From: Oscillibacter sp. 1-3
GTDB taxonomy: Bacteria > Bacillota > Clostridia > Oscillospirales > Oscillospiraceae
Reading direction: 5' to 3'
Assembly (NCBI RefSeq): GCF_000403435.2
Contig: NZ_KE159711.1
Location: forward strand, 66,002 to 130,001
Length of the DNA stretch: 64,000 nt
The first letter of the stretch is position 1. Each line of letters starts with the position of its first letter. Shown here in pieces: positions 41,586-51,035 of this stretch. The position numbers and the translations under genes are program-made. Under the pieces are notes generated by a model. That model searched no databases, was not told the DNA's origin, and saw nothing but the letters and a program-made list of their open reading frames with translations.

Positions 41586-43073
41586 ATGACAGACTATGTT
41601 CTCCATGCGCTGCCGAATGTATTTACAATATCAAACCTGCTGTACGCGAACCTCGGTCTGTTTTTTGGCATCGTCATCGGCGCGCTGCCCGGCCTGACCG
41701 CCACCATGGGCGTTGTTCTGATGCTCCCGCTGACCTTTGCCATGGACACCGTTCCCAGCATCGTTCTGCTGCTGGGGGTTTATTTCGGCGGCATCTACGG
41801 CGGCAGCATCACGGCCATCCTGCTGAACACGCCCGGCACTCCCGCCTCCGCCGCCACCGCGTGGGACGGCAACCCCCTCGCACGCCAAGGCAAAGCGGGC
41901 AAGGCTCTGGATATGGCATTGGTAGCCTCCTTTGCCGGCGGAGTCGTCAGCGCCGCCTGTCTGCTGTTCTTCGCGCCTACCATTGCGAAATATGCGCTGA
42001 AATTTGGTGCGCCGGACATGTTCTCTCTCTGCCTGTTCGGCCTGACGATCATTGTCTCACTGTGCAGCAAAGATCTGGTGAAGGGCCTGTCCATGGCAGG
42101 CATTGGCCTGGTGCTGGCCTCCATCGGAATTGACCCGGTGGGCGGTATTGAACGGCTGACCTTTGGCATTCGCGGTTTTACCGGCGGCATTGACCTGGTC
42201 ACCGCATTGATCGGCCTTTTTGCCATCGGCGAGATCTTATTTAAGGTTCTTCGCATTGACGAAGCGGGCGAAAAGGTTACAGATACGCTCAGGGGCTACT
42301 GCTCGAAAAAAGAGCTCTGCGAGTGCGCTCCCTCTATTATCCGCGGGAGCCTGATCGGCGTGGTCATCGGCGCAATCCCCGGCACAGGTTCCGTGATCGC
42401 GTCCTTCCTGAGCTATGACACCGCCAAAAAGCGGTCCAAGCATCCGGAGCTGTTCGGCGCAGGGAGTCTGGAGGGCGTCGCCGCTTCCGAGTCCGCCAAC
42501 AACGGCGTCACCGGCGCGGCCCTGATTCCCCTGCTGACCTTGGGCATTCCCGGTGACACAGTTACCGCGGTCATGCTGGGCGCCTTGATGATGCAGAATC
42601 TGACACCCGGCCCCATGCTGTTCAAAACGAACGGAAATCTGGTTTACGCACTGATCCTCAGCGCGTTTCTAGTCAATATTTTCATGCTGATCCAGGGAAA
42701 ACTGCTGATTAAGCCATTCTCCAACGTCACCAAAATCCCCATGCGGCTGATGGTGCCCATTCTGACTGTGCTGTGTCTCACCGGTACCTTTGCGCTGCGG
42801 AATACCATGTTTGACGTGCGGGTCATGCTTCTGTTCGGCATCATCGCGTTCTTCGCCACGAAGAACGGTTATCCTACGACTCCCATGGTGCTGGCCTTCG
42901 TTCTGGGCCCCACCGCGGAGAGATACCTGAGAAAAGCGCTGATGCTGTCCAAGGGCAGCTACGCCATCTTTGTCACAAATCCCATCAGTCTGGCATTCCT
43001 AATCCTTGCGGCACTGTCTCTTATTCTGGCAATGCGCAAGAACAAAAAATTCGACAAGCTTCGCGAGGACTGA
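41586..43073 (+). CDS. tctA: Large permease TctA, second system
   Basis: The 495-aa polytopic protein has GALPGLTATMGVVLMLP, YFGGIYGGSITAILLNTPGTPAS, GAIPGTGSVIASF and ASESANNGVTGAALIPLL. It is clearly a TctA paralogue of the copy at 29346-30851 but only moderately similar by eye, so not a recent duplicate. AGGAGG lies nine bases before the ATG. Confidence 0.94.
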   Translation: MTDYVLHALPNVFTISNLLYANLGLFFGIVIGALPGLTATMGVVLMLPLTFAMDTVPSIVLLLGVYFGGIYGGSITAILLNTPGTPASAATAWDGNPLARQGKAGKALDMALVASFAGGVVSAACLLFFAPTIAKYALKFGAPDMFSLCLFGLTIIVSLCSKDLVKGLSMAGIGLVLASIGIDPVGGIERLTFGIRGFTGGIDLVTALIGLFAIGEILFKVLRIDEAGEKVTDTLRGYCSKKELCECAPSIIRGSLIGVVIGAIPGTGSVIASFLSYDTAKKRSKHPELFGAGSLEGVAASESANNGVTGAALIPLLTLGIPGDTVTAVMLGALMMQNLTPGPMLFKTNGNLVYALILSAFLVNIFMLIQGKLLIKPFSNVTKIPMRLMVPILTVLCLTGTFALRNTMFDVRVMLLFGIIAFFATKNGYPTTPMVLAFVLGPTAERYLRKALMLSKGSYAIFVTNPISLAFLILAALSLILAMRKNKKFDKLRED

Positions 43074-43102
43074 TTTAATAGTTTTGAAAGGGACGATATG
43101 CT

Positions 43103-43591
43103 ATGAGCAAGATTGATCTGAACAGCTATATTCACGTGGGCGTGGTGGTCCGCAGTATTGAAAAGACCCTGGAGCGGATGAAGCGCATCGAGGATTTTAC
43201 TGAGTACAGCATTACAGATTTTCCGCCCAAGGAAATGAAAAAAGAGGATGTTCAGCTCTATTATTACGGCAAAAAAAACTGGTTTACCGCCCGCTTCTGC
43301 TTTGTTAAGATGGGCAGCTCCGAGGTGGAGTTCATTGAGCCGGTGGAGGGCGAGAGCGTATGGAAGGATTTCCTGCAGGAAAAGGGCGAGGGAATCCATC
43401 ACCTGAAATACGAAGTGGATTCCCTGAACGACGCCATGGACTTCTTTCAATCCAAAGGGATCGCGTGCATACAGTACGGCTCCGCCGTGGGCAAAAATCT
43501 GGGCAAGACCTGGGCGTATTTTGACACCACGAAGGAGCTGGGCTATGTGATCGAGGTTTTGAACAGGCAGGTCGGAGAGCAAGTCCGCTGA
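43103..43591 (+). CDS. VOC-superfamily protein (glyoxalase/methylmalonyl-CoA epimerase-like)
   Basis: The 162-aa protein has two beta-alpha-beta-beta-beta modules with likely metal ligands His in YIHVGVVV, Glu in VEFIEPV, His in GIHHLKYEV and Glu in YVIEVLN, as in glyoxalase I and methylmalonyl-CoA epimerase. It may epimerise or isomerise a hydroxyacid or keto-acid intermediate. AAAGGGA precedes the ATG. Confidence 0.85.
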   Translation: MSKIDLNSYIHVGVVVRSIEKTLERMKRIEDFTEYSITDFPPKEMKKEDVQLYYYGKKNWFTARFCFVKMGSSEVEFIEPVEGESVWKDFLQEKGEGIHHLKYEVDSLNDAMDFFQSKGIACIQYGSAVGKNLGKTWAYFDTTKELGYVIEVLNRQVGEQVR

Positions 43592-43632
43592 TTCTGTGTC
43601 AGGCTGTATATACATAGGGAGGTCATGTGATT

Positions 43633-44427
43633 ATGATGCGTGAGAACAAACTGCGCGCGCTTTTGAATGCAGGGAAGCCCTCCATCAGCACCCGAATGTG
43701 GAGCACCTGGCCGGGCTACCTGGAGTCGTTGGGGAATATCGGGACATTTGACTATTTTGAATTTGTGGCGGAATATGTTCCCTTCGCTCAGGAGGAGCTG
43801 GCAAATCTGGCACGGACCGCGGAGCTCTATGGTATGGGAAGCATGATTAAAGTGGATTTCATGAACCGGGGCTATGTGGCCCAGCGGGCCGTCGCGGCAG
43901 GTTTCCAGTCCGTTCTGTTTTCCGATCATCACACCGCCGATGAGGTCCGTGAGACTGTGAACATGGTCCGTCCGGAGGGTCCGGGCAGCGGGGGCCATTT
44001 TGGGTATCCCAACGCGCGCTTTATCGGAATGCAGTCCCATATCCCCTGTATGTCCCACGTGCAAAGACTAAAAGACGTTGTTCTCTGCTTTATGATTGAA
44101 AAGCAGAGCGCCGTGGAACAGGTTGAGGAGATCTGCGGTATTGACGGCGTGGATATGGTCACATTCGGAGCAAATGATTACTGCATCACCCGCGGATGGA
44201 ATCCGGCGGACCACAGGGATGCGTGGCGCGAGGCAGAGCGGCACGTGTTTGAAACCGCGCTCAGGATGGGCGTCCAGCCTCGCGCCCACATCGACAGCAT
44301 GGAAGAGATGCCCTATTACCTGAACATGGGCGTCCGGCACTTCTGCGTAGGCGATCAGATGAAAGTTCTGAAGAACTTTTGGACGGAGCAGGGCAGCCGT
44401 TTTTCCGCCCTTCGGGACACGCTGTGA
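43633..44427 (+). CDS. HpcH/HpaI-family aldolase/citrate-lyase-like protein, copy 1
   Basis: The 264-aa TIM-barrel protein has MWSTWPGYLE, YFEFVAEYVPF, MIKVDFMNRGYVAQRAVAAGFQ and MIEKQSAVEQVEEICGIDGVDMVTFGANDY, matching the metal-binding Glu/Asp and GPxDL-like turn of class II HpcH aldolases, with Asn-Asp-Tyr in place of the usual Asp-Leu. It probably cleaves a 4-hydroxy-2-keto acid to pyruvate plus an aldehyde or keto acid. A second, similar copy lies at 46224-47015. ATG 43633 has GGGAGG nine bases upstream. Confidence 0.88.
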   Translation: MMRENKLRALLNAGKPSISTRMWSTWPGYLESLGNIGTFDYFEFVAEYVPFAQEELANLARTAELYGMGSMIKVDFMNRGYVAQRAVAAGFQSVLFSDHHTADEVRETVNMVRPEGPGSGGHFGYPNARFIGMQSHIPCMSHVQRLKDVVLCFMIEKQSAVEQVEEICGIDGVDMVTFGANDYCITRGWNPADHRDAWREAERHVFETALRMGVQPRAHIDSMEEMPYYLNMGVRHFCVGDQMKVLKNFWTEQGSRFSALRDTL

Positions 44428-44429
44428 CT

Positions 44430-45167
44430 ATGCCGCTGCTGTATTTGGCGGTAGCCCTCCTGTCTGTGGGCGCGGGATTTTTGACCGCGACCATCGGCTT
44501 TGGAGGCGCAGTGTTTCTGATGCAGTTTCTCCCCCTGTTTCTGCCCTTTTTGAACGCATCCAGCTTGTCCAGCATCATTGTCTATGCGGGGATTCTGATT
44601 CTCGCCTGGCAGTATCGCGGGCATGTGTTGTGGGGAGAGGTATGGCTGCCGGCGCTGCTGTACGTGCTCAGCGGTGTGCCGGCGGTATTATTCGCAGGAA
44701 CGCTGGATACGCAGAAGCTGAAGCTCTGCTTCGCGTTTTTTCTGGCCATCCTGGGACTCTATCATCTCTGCGGCTTAAAGGCCGGAGGGATTCGCCTGCC
44801 CCGCAGCCGGGCGGTCACAGTGGTCTGCTCCGTGTTGTCCGGAATAGGGACCGGACTATTTGGTATCGGCGGTCCGCCGATGGCGCTCTATTTCCTCTCT
44901 GTTTCCGGAGATGACAAAGAGGCATACATCGGAACGCTACAGGTTTTTTTCGGCCTCAGCATGTTCTTTACCATTTCCGCCCGGTTTATCAGCGGCGTCA
45001 TGCCGGCGGAGATGGTGCCGCTGGCGCTTTTGGGAATGGGCACATCTCTGATCGGAAAACGCCTGGGCACCGGACAGCTGGCATACATCAATGTGAAGAT
45101 GATGAAACTCTGCGTCTGCTTATTTATGATCTTTTCCGGTGTGATTACCATAACGGGCTGTATCTGA
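44430..45167 (+). CDS. TauE/SafE-family anion exporter, copy 1
   Basis: The ~245-aa protein has eight hydrophobic segments in two repeats, each starting with a glycine-rich GFGGA / GIGGPP motif, as in TauE/SafE permeases linked to export of sulfite, sulfoacetate or other organic anions. It starts two bases after the aldolase stop, so translation is coupled. Confidence 0.88.
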   Translation: MPLLYLAVALLSVGAGFLTATIGFGGAVFLMQFLPLFLPFLNASSLSSIIVYAGILILAWQYRGHVLWGEVWLPALLYVLSGVPAVLFAGTLDTQKLKLCFAFFLAILGLYHLCGLKAGGIRLPRSRAVTVVCSVLSGIGTGLFGIGGPPMALYFLSVSGDDKEAYIGTLQVFFGLSMFFTISARFISGVMPAEMVPLALLGMGTSLIGKRLGTGQLAYINVKMMKLCVCLFMIFSGVITITGCI

Positions 45168-45203
45168 GCCCGAAAATTCCGTATTAATAAAGGAGTTGAA
45201 CAG

Positions 45204-46097
45204 ATGAAACAGCTGAGAGGTATTATCCCCGCCCTGCTGACCGCTGTCCATGAGGACGGTTCCATCAACGACGACGGCATCCGTGAAATCATTGAAAACG
45301 GCATTCAAAATGGGATCGGCGGCATTTTTGCTCTGGGTTCCTGCGGTGAATTTACCGCGTATACTCTGGAGGAAAAGGCCCATATTCTGGATGTCATTAT
45401 GGAGCAGACGGCCGGACGGGTCCCTGTGGTGGCCGGCTGCGGCGCTCCCAGCACCCGGGAAGTGCTGCGCCTTTGCAAAATGGCGGAGAGCAAAAAAGCC
45501 GATTATGCGGCGGTGGTCACCCCGTATTACATTGCGCCCACACAGGATGACATATACGAGCACTACCGTATCATCTCCGAAAACTGCTCCCTGCCCATTC
45601 TGCTCTACAATATTCCGCCCAGAACGGGGCTGTGCATCTCCCCGGAGCTGCTGGGCCGCCTGAAGGAGCTTCCCAACATTGCGGGCATCAAGGATTCCAG
45701 CGGAGATCTGGAGCTGTTCCGCCAATACATGACATACAATTCCGAGGACTTTCAAGTCATCATGGGAATTGACGGCCTTTTTCTGGACGCTTTCAAGCTG
45801 GGCGCCGCCGCCGCGGTCTCCGGTCCCGCCAATGCGCTTCCGGGCAATCAGGTGGGGATTTATAGAAATTTTGTGGAGGGGAATCTTAAGGAGGCGGAAC
45901 GGTATCAGGCAAAATTCATGAAATTCAAAAAGGTCCTGGGTCTGGCCCCCGGACCTACCATTGCCAAAGAGGCGGCCAATATCGTCGGCCTTCACGCCGG
46001 TCCTCCGGTCAGCCCCCTGCGCCGTCCCAGCGGAGAGGTCTGGGAACAGCTGAACGCAGTGCTGCATGAGGAATTCGCCGACTGCTTTGTAAAATAA
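45204..46097 (+). CDS. DapA-family lyase (dihydrodipicolinate synthase/keto-acid aldolase-like)
   Basis: The 297-aa class I aldolase has LGSCGEFTAYTLEEK (the GxxGE pyruvate-carboxylate loop, with Ser-Cys in place of Thr), the catalytic Tyr of LLYNIPPRTG and the Schiff-base Lys in IAGIKDSSGD. Related enzymes include N-acetylneuraminate lyase, KDG aldolase and KDG/5-keto-4-deoxyglucarate dehydratases. In this operon a sugar-acid or keto-acid aldolase/dehydratase is more likely than lysine synthesis. AAAGGAG precedes the ATG. Confidence 0.92.
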   Translation: MKQLRGIIPALLTAVHEDGSINDDGIREIIENGIQNGIGGIFALGSCGEFTAYTLEEKAHILDVIMEQTAGRVPVVAGCGAPSTREVLRLCKMAESKKADYAAVVTPYYIAPTQDDIYEHYRIISENCSLPILLYNIPPRTGLCISPELLGRLKELPNIAGIKDSSGDLELFRQYMTYNSEDFQVIMGIDGLFLDAFKLGAAAAVSGPANALPGNQVGIYRNFVEGNLKEAERYQAKFMKFKKVLGLAPGPTIAKEAANIVGLHAGPPVSPLRRPSGEVWEQLNAVLHEEFADCFVK

Positions 46098-46112
46098 AGA
46101 GAACGCCCTTTT

Positions 46113-46181
46113 GGGCCATATTTGAAAGATGGCGAAACGCCCAAGCGAGGATCTTCTTCGCCATCTATCATACAAGACCCT
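46113..46181. repeat. Short (~70 bp) relative of the palindromic element, in mid-operon
   Basis: GGGCCATATTTGAAAGATGG ... CCATCTATCATACAAGACCC, with AAACGCCCAAGC inside, resembles the arms of the 164-bp element with the centre deleted. It lies between the DapA-type gene and the second aldolase gene and would form a hairpin (AGATGGCGAA / TTCGCCATCT) in the message. Confidence 0.65.
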
Positions 46182-46223
46182 ATATTGCTGATAACCTATA
46201 TTGATACACCGGAGGTACAGAGT

Positions 46224-47015
46224 ATGAAAGAAAACAAAATCAGACAGCTTTTAAGCCGGCAGCAGCCCACCACCTCCACCCGCATCTGGAGCACCTGGCC
46301 GTTCTATACGGAGGTCATCGGCGAGACCGGCAATTTCGACTATATGGAATTTGTGGCGGAATACGCCCCCTTTACCCACGCGGACCTGGAAAATCTGGCC
46401 CGGGCAGCCGAGCTGAAAAGCATGGGCTCCATGATTAAGGTGGACTTTCAGAACCGCGGCTATGTCGCCCAAAAAGCGGTGGCCGCGGGTTTCCAGGCCA
46501 TCAACTTCGCAGACCATCATACGGCCGAGGAGGTGCGTGAGAGCGTTGCTATGATGAAACCGGACTGCCTCGGCCGGGGCCGTTTCGGCTATCCGAACCG
46601 CCGGTATATCGGAACCCAGTCTCACATTGATCAGATGGACCACGTAAAGCGGCTGGACGACATCGTGCTGTGCTTCATGATCGAGAAGGAAGAGGCCATG
46701 GAGAACATCGAGGAGATTTGCTCCGTTCCCGGCGTGGACATGGTGCAGTTTGGCCCATCGGATTACTCCATGAGCGCCGGGAAAAACCGCGCGGAGTATG
46801 AGGCGGAGTATAAGGCCGCCGAGCGGAAGATGATCGAGACGGCGCTGCGGCACGGCGTTCACCCCCGCTGTGAGATCCCCACGCCTGAGGCGGCAGAGTA
46901 TTACATCTCTTTGGGCGTGAAACACTTCTCTCTGGGCGACCAGCTGAAGGTGCTGGAGAAGTTCTGGAAAAACGACGGAAAAAAGATGCGTGAGCGGGCG
47001 GATTCCCTGAAGTAA
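46224..47015 (+). CDS. HpcH/HpaI-family aldolase/citrate-lyase-like protein, copy 2
   Basis: The 263-aa paralogue of 43633-44427 shares blocks such as YMEFVAEYAPF, GSMIKVDFQNRGYVAQKAVAAGFQ, ADHHTAEEVRESV and VLCFMIEKEEAMENIEEIC. Both have an unusual Asp-His-His after the substrate-Arg region. They may act on different substrates or form a hetero-oligomer. ATG 46224 has GGAGG nine bases upstream. Confidence 0.88.
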   Translation: MKENKIRQLLSRQQPTTSTRIWSTWPFYTEVIGETGNFDYMEFVAEYAPFTHADLENLARAAELKSMGSMIKVDFQNRGYVAQKAVAAGFQAINFADHHTAEEVRESVAMMKPDCLGRGRFGYPNRRYIGTQSHIDQMDHVKRLDDIVLCFMIEKEEAMENIEEICSVPGVDMVQFGPSDYSMSAGKNRAEYEAEYKAAERKMIETALRHGVHPRCEIPTPEAAEYYISLGVKHFSLGDQLKVLEKFWKNDGKKMRERADSLK

Positions 47016-47225
47016 GAGCCTGTATGTATGCCAAAAAATGCCGGCCTGGGCAGGGCCGACGGTCAAGGAAAATTTTCACAGAAGCGCTCCGAGCAGATCT
47101 GCAAATCATGCTCCGCAGCTTATTTGCATAGTTTTCCTCCCGCGCGCTCCTGCCGGACGGCGTTCGAGGCTATGGACACAAGCGCTGAGATATTTTCTGA
47201 AATTATAGAGAGGAGTCGTAGCCAA

Positions 47226-47960
47226 ATGAGCGGTAAAACGCCGTCCCTGCGGGAAGAACTGGAGATCATTGAGGCCCTAAAGGAATTTGACACGCCTACA
47301 ATCACCAACGTGGTGGCAACCTATCCCGGCGCGCCCACCTGTCTGAATTTGTATGCTCCCTGGGAGTGCGGCTGGTACACGGACCAGCGTCTGCGGGTGA
47401 TGTATCCGGAACTGGGACGCACCTGCGGCTTCGCTGTAACGTGCGTTTACGGCCTGCCGGACGCCGCAGTCAAAGCCGGCCCGGTTCTGGGAGACATTCT
47501 TCACGCGATTGACGACTCCCCCAAGCCGGTGATCCTGCTCATCAAACAGGATTTTCCGGAACGTATCAAGGGAAAAGTCGGGCTCTGCGGCGGAAATATG
47601 GCCACGGCATTTAAGTCCGTGGGCTGCGTGGGCATTATCTCCGACGGTCCCTCCCGGGATGTGGACGAAATCCGTTCCTTGGGCGTGCAGTATATGCTGA
47701 CAGGCACGCCGGCCGGTCACGGTCCCATGGCGGTGAAAGCGGTCAACGTCCCTGTGGAGATCTGCGGAATGGATGTCTGCCCCGGCGAGATCGTCCACAT
47801 GGATGAGAACGGCGCGGTGAAGTTTCCGAGAAAACACCTCCGGGAGGTGCTGGAGCGGTGCCGGACCCTCAGCAGGGAGGAGGCAAAAAAGATGTCCATG
47901 ATGGCCTCAGCGAACGACCCCGACCTGATCGCGCGGTACATGAAGGGACAATATCAGTAA
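47226..47960 (+). CDS. RraA-family protein (4-hydroxy-4-methyl-2-oxoglutarate aldolase-like)
   Basis: The ~244-aa protein has the RraA/HMG-aldolase signature GIISDGPSRDVDEIRSLG (Gly-x-x-x-Asp-Gly-x-x-Arg-Asp metal/pyruvate site) and VPVEICGMDVCPGEIVHMDENGAV. Such proteins are class II aldolases or keto-acid decarboxylases. A catalytic role beside the other aldolases is more likely than RNase E inhibition. The open frame extends upstream to 47028, but homology and the AGAGGAG site support ATG 47226. It is longer than a minimal RraA because of an N-terminal extension. Confidence 0.88.
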   Translation: MSGKTPSLREELEIIEALKEFDTPTITNVVATYPGAPTCLNLYAPWECGWYTDQRLRVMYPELGRTCGFAVTCVYGLPDAAVKAGPVLGDILHAIDDSPKPVILLIKQDFPERIKGKVGLCGGNMATAFKSVGCVGIISDGPSRDVDEIRSLGVQYMLTGTPAGHGPMAVKAVNVPVEICGMDVCPGEIVHMDENGAVKFPRKHLREVLERCRTLSREEAKKMSMMASANDPDLIARYMKGQYQ

Positions 47961-48013
47961 GGCCGCAGGCGGGTGCGGGACGATCCGCGTCTGGCGCCGG
48001 AGGAGGAATGGTT

Positions 48014-49318
48014 ATGAGCGGGAAACTCAGAGACAGCCGGTGGGATAAAAACGGCGTTATCCGGAGGCTGATCCAAGATGCGGAACTCCCCTCGATGGTC
48101 CGCATTCGGCAGAATTTTGACAAAACAGAGGTGGCGGACCTTGCGGCGGCAGTCCGCCAGGCGCTCCGTCAGGAAAAAATCCGCCAAAAGGTGCTGCCGG
48201 GCATGAACATTGCGATCACAGCCGGCAGCCGGGGCACCGACCGGTATCCCGAGATGATGCGGGCAATCGTAACAGAACTGAAGGCCATGGGAGCAAGCCC
48301 CTTTCTGATCCCGGCTATGGGCAGCCACGGCGGCGGCACAGCCGAGGGGCAGGCGGGAATGCTGGAGAGCCTGGGCATTACCGAGGAAGCCGTGGGAGCT
48401 CCGATTCGCTCTTCCATGGAGGTGGTGCGGATCGGGACCAATACGGACGGCTATCCGGTTTATATTGACCGGTATGCCGCAGAGGCGGACGGCATTGTTG
48501 TTGTAAACCGGGTGAAGCCCCATACCAATTTTCGCGGCGAATACGAGAGCGGTCTCATGAAAATGATGACCATCGGTCTGGGAAAAAATATCGGCGCGGC
48601 GATATGCCACAAGCTCCCCATGGATGACATGCCCCACAATGTCCTCGCCTTCGGCTCGGCGGTTTTGCAAAACGCCAACGTCCTCTTTGGCATCGCCACA
48701 GTTGAAAACGCCGTGGATCGGATCAAAACGGTGGCCGCCCTCTCTGCGGAGGAGATTCCGGAGGGGGAGAAGCGTCTTCAGGCGGAGGCCAAGGCGTCCA
48801 TGCCCAAAATCCCGTTTGACAATCTGGATGTTCTTGTGGTCGACAGGATCGGAAAGAATTTCAGCGGACCGGGCATGGACCCGAACATCACCGGAATATC
48901 CGGAAACCCCCGCCTGAAACTAAAACCCCGCGTACAGCGGCGCGTGGTGCTGGACCTGAGCGACGAGACCCACGGCAACGGGGTCGGAATTGGACTTGCG
49001 GATTTTTCCACAAAGCGGGCGTTTGACAAGCTGGATTTGGACGCCATGTATCCCAACTCCATTACCTCCCGTTCCCTCGCCGGCGGCAAAATACCGGTGA
49101 TTCTCGGAAGCGACGAGCTGGCGCTGAAGGCGGCGGTCTATACATGCGGCAAAACCGCTGATACGGGCATTCGCGTGGTCCGGATTCCCAATACGCTGCA
49201 CATCGCAGAGATCGAGATCTCCACGGCGCTTCTGGCGGAGGCTGAACAAAATCCCCAACTAGAGATCTTGACAGAGCCGTACGGCTGGACCTTTGACAGC
49301 AAAGGGAATCTTTTTTGA
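48014..49318 (+). CDS. Lactate-racemase-superfamily protein (LarA N-domain-like), divergent member
   Basis: The 434-aa protein has NIAITAGSRGTDRYPEMM, PAMGSHGGGTAEGQAGMLESLG and NRVKPHTNFRGEYESGLMKMM. This layout resembles DUF2088/LarA-related proteins, with a glycine/His-rich phosphate or metal site and a Lys-His pair. Relatives racemise or epimerise 2-hydroxyacids with a nickel-pincer cofactor, but this branch is little characterised and its activity is uncertain. ATG 48014 has AGGAGG seven bases upstream. The true LarA-type gene follows. Confidence 0.72.
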   Translation: MSGKLRDSRWDKNGVIRRLIQDAELPSMVRIRQNFDKTEVADLAAAVRQALRQEKIRQKVLPGMNIAITAGSRGTDRYPEMMRAIVTELKAMGASPFLIPAMGSHGGGTAEGQAGMLESLGITEEAVGAPIRSSMEVVRIGTNTDGYPVYIDRYAAEADGIVVVNRVKPHTNFRGEYESGLMKMMTIGLGKNIGAAICHKLPMDDMPHNVLAFGSAVLQNANVLFGIATVENAVDRIKTVAALSAEEIPEGEKRLQAEAKASMPKIPFDNLDVLVVDRIGKNFSGPGMDPNITGISGNPRLKLKPRVQRRVVLDLSDETHGNGVGIGLADFSTKRAFDKLDLDAMYPNSITSRSLAGGKIPVILGSDELALKAAVYTCGKTADTGIRVVRIPNTLHIAEIEISTALLAEAEQNPQLEILTEPYGWTFDSKGNLF

Positions 49319-49469
49319 CCAAGCCGGACAAGCCGTGCGAAGAGACGGCAAACCGCCCCGCCGCAAAGACCTGTTCACAAAACCCAAACGCACGGCTTTC
49401 GAGGAAATCCGCACCTTCGTCTTTTGAGGACAGGTCCCAATACAATCCAAATACAGAGGAGAACGGCAT

Positions 49470-50930
49470 ATGAAACTTCATTTTGAGTATGGCCACGGCC
49501 TGATGAGCGCCGATTTGCCGGACCGCACGGACGTGTTCATTCCCGGCGAGACAGTCAAAGACCCTCCCTGCCTGCCTCAAGACTGGGATACTCTGTACAA
49601 CGCCACTTTGGAGAGCATCCGCAATCCCATTGGAATGGAACCCCTGCGCAGGCTGGCTCACAAGGGAAGCACCGTGGTATTTGTCATCCCCGATATTGTT
49701 AAGGGCGGCGTGCAGCCTACCAGCCACCGAAAGGTCGCCGTCCGGGCCTGTTTAAGTGAGCTGTATGCCGCCGGCGTGGAGAAAAAGGACATTCTGTTCA
49801 TGATCTCCAACGGTCTTCATCCCCGGGCGACCACGTCCGAAATGAAGAAGATCCTGGGCGATGAACTCTTCAGCGAGTTCTACGATTCCGGCCAGATCAC
49901 CTCGCACGACAGCGAGGACTATGCGCATATGGTAAATCTGGGCACAACCCCCCACGGCGACCCTGTTTTGATGAACAAGTACGTCTATGAGTGTGATGTC
50001 CCCATTCTCATCGGCCACACACAGGGCAATCCTTACGGCGGCTATTCCGGCGGCTATAAGCACTGCTCTACCGGCATCACCCATTGGCGCTCCATCGCCA
50101 GCCATCATGTGCCGCAGGTCATGCACCGTTCCGACTTTACGCCGGTCTCCGGACACTCCCTCATGCGTACCAAATTCGATGAGATCGGCATGTATATGGA
50201 GGAGAAGATGGGACATCCCTTCTTCTGCTGCGACGCAGTCCTGGACACCCATTCCCGCCAGATCGCCATTTACAGCGGTTACGCCAAAGAGATGCAGCCC
50301 GTCAGCTGGCTGTCAGCCAACAAGCGCACCTACGTCCCCTTTGCCAAAGAAAAGTATGACGTGATGGTGTTCGGCATGCCCCAGGATTTCCACTACGGAA
50401 ACGGCATGGGCACCAACCCCATCCAGATGATGCAGGCCCTGTCCGCTCAGGTCATTCGCCACAAGCGGGTTATGAAGGAAAACTGTGTCATCATCTGCTC
50501 TTCTGTCTGCAACGGTTATTTTCACGACGAACGCTGGCCATATCTCCGCGAGCTGTACGAGCTCTTCCAGCATGACTATATGCAGATCCTGCCTGACATG
50601 AACCGTTACGGCGAGTACTTTGCCACCAACCAGGAGTATATCCGCAAGTACCGCTTTGCCAATGCCTTCCATCCCTTCCATGGCTTTTCCATGATGTCCT
50701 GCGCGCATATCGCCGAGATGAACACCAGCGCCATCTATATCGTCGGCGCGCAGGAACCCGGCATCGCCCGCGGCATGGGCCTGAAAACCCGCGCCACCTT
50801 TGAGGAGGCCCTGGCAGACGCAAAGAGAAAATACGTCGGCCCCAATCCCAATATTCTGGCTCTGCCTAAAACCTTCCAGGTTGGCGCCGTCCATCTCTGC
50901 ATGGCCGATGATGATCTGAGCGGCGTGTAA
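49470..50930 (+). CDS. LarA-family 2-hydroxyacid racemase/epimerase
   Basis: The 486-aa protein has the LarA core: SNGLHPRATTSEMKKILG (the His/Arg nucleotide-binding helix), SHDSEDY, and GGYSGGYKHCSTG, where the Lys aligns with the lysine that holds the nickel-pincer cofactor. Larger relatives racemise lactate, malate or sugar acids such as gluconate. The cofactor is made by LarB, LarC and LarE, none of which is in this window. GGAG lies about eight bases upstream of the ATG. A 150-bp gap precedes it. Confidence 0.85.
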   Translation: MKLHFEYGHGLMSADLPDRTDVFIPGETVKDPPCLPQDWDTLYNATLESIRNPIGMEPLRRLAHKGSTVVFVIPDIVKGGVQPTSHRKVAVRACLSELYAAGVEKKDILFMISNGLHPRATTSEMKKILGDELFSEFYDSGQITSHDSEDYAHMVNLGTTPHGDPVLMNKYVYECDVPILIGHTQGNPYGGYSGGYKHCSTGITHWRSIASHHVPQVMHRSDFTPVSGHSLMRTKFDEIGMYMEEKMGHPFFCCDAVLDTHSRQIAIYSGYAKEMQPVSWLSANKRTYVPFAKEKYDVMVFGMPQDFHYGNGMGTNPIQMMQALSAQVIRHKRVMKENCVIICSSVCNGYFHDERWPYLRELYELFQHDYMQILPDMNRYGEYFATNQEYIRKYRFANAFHPFHGFSMMSCAHIAEMNTSAIYIVGAQEPGIARGMGLKTRATFEEALADAKRKYVGPNPNILALPKTFQVGAVHLCMADDDLSGV

Positions 50931-51035
50931 CAGCAAAAAGGCTTCATCGGAGAAGGCGTATGCCGCTTTTTCGGAGCCGCGCTTTTAAGAATTTTGCATC
51001 AAAGACTATAAAAAAGGGTATCAAGGAGCATGTTT

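Noticed and set aside
47028..47225. Upstream extension of the RraA-type reading frame
   Set aside because: The frame is open from 47028, but this part is Cys/Arg/Ser-rich without homology and a good ribosome site precedes ATG 47226.
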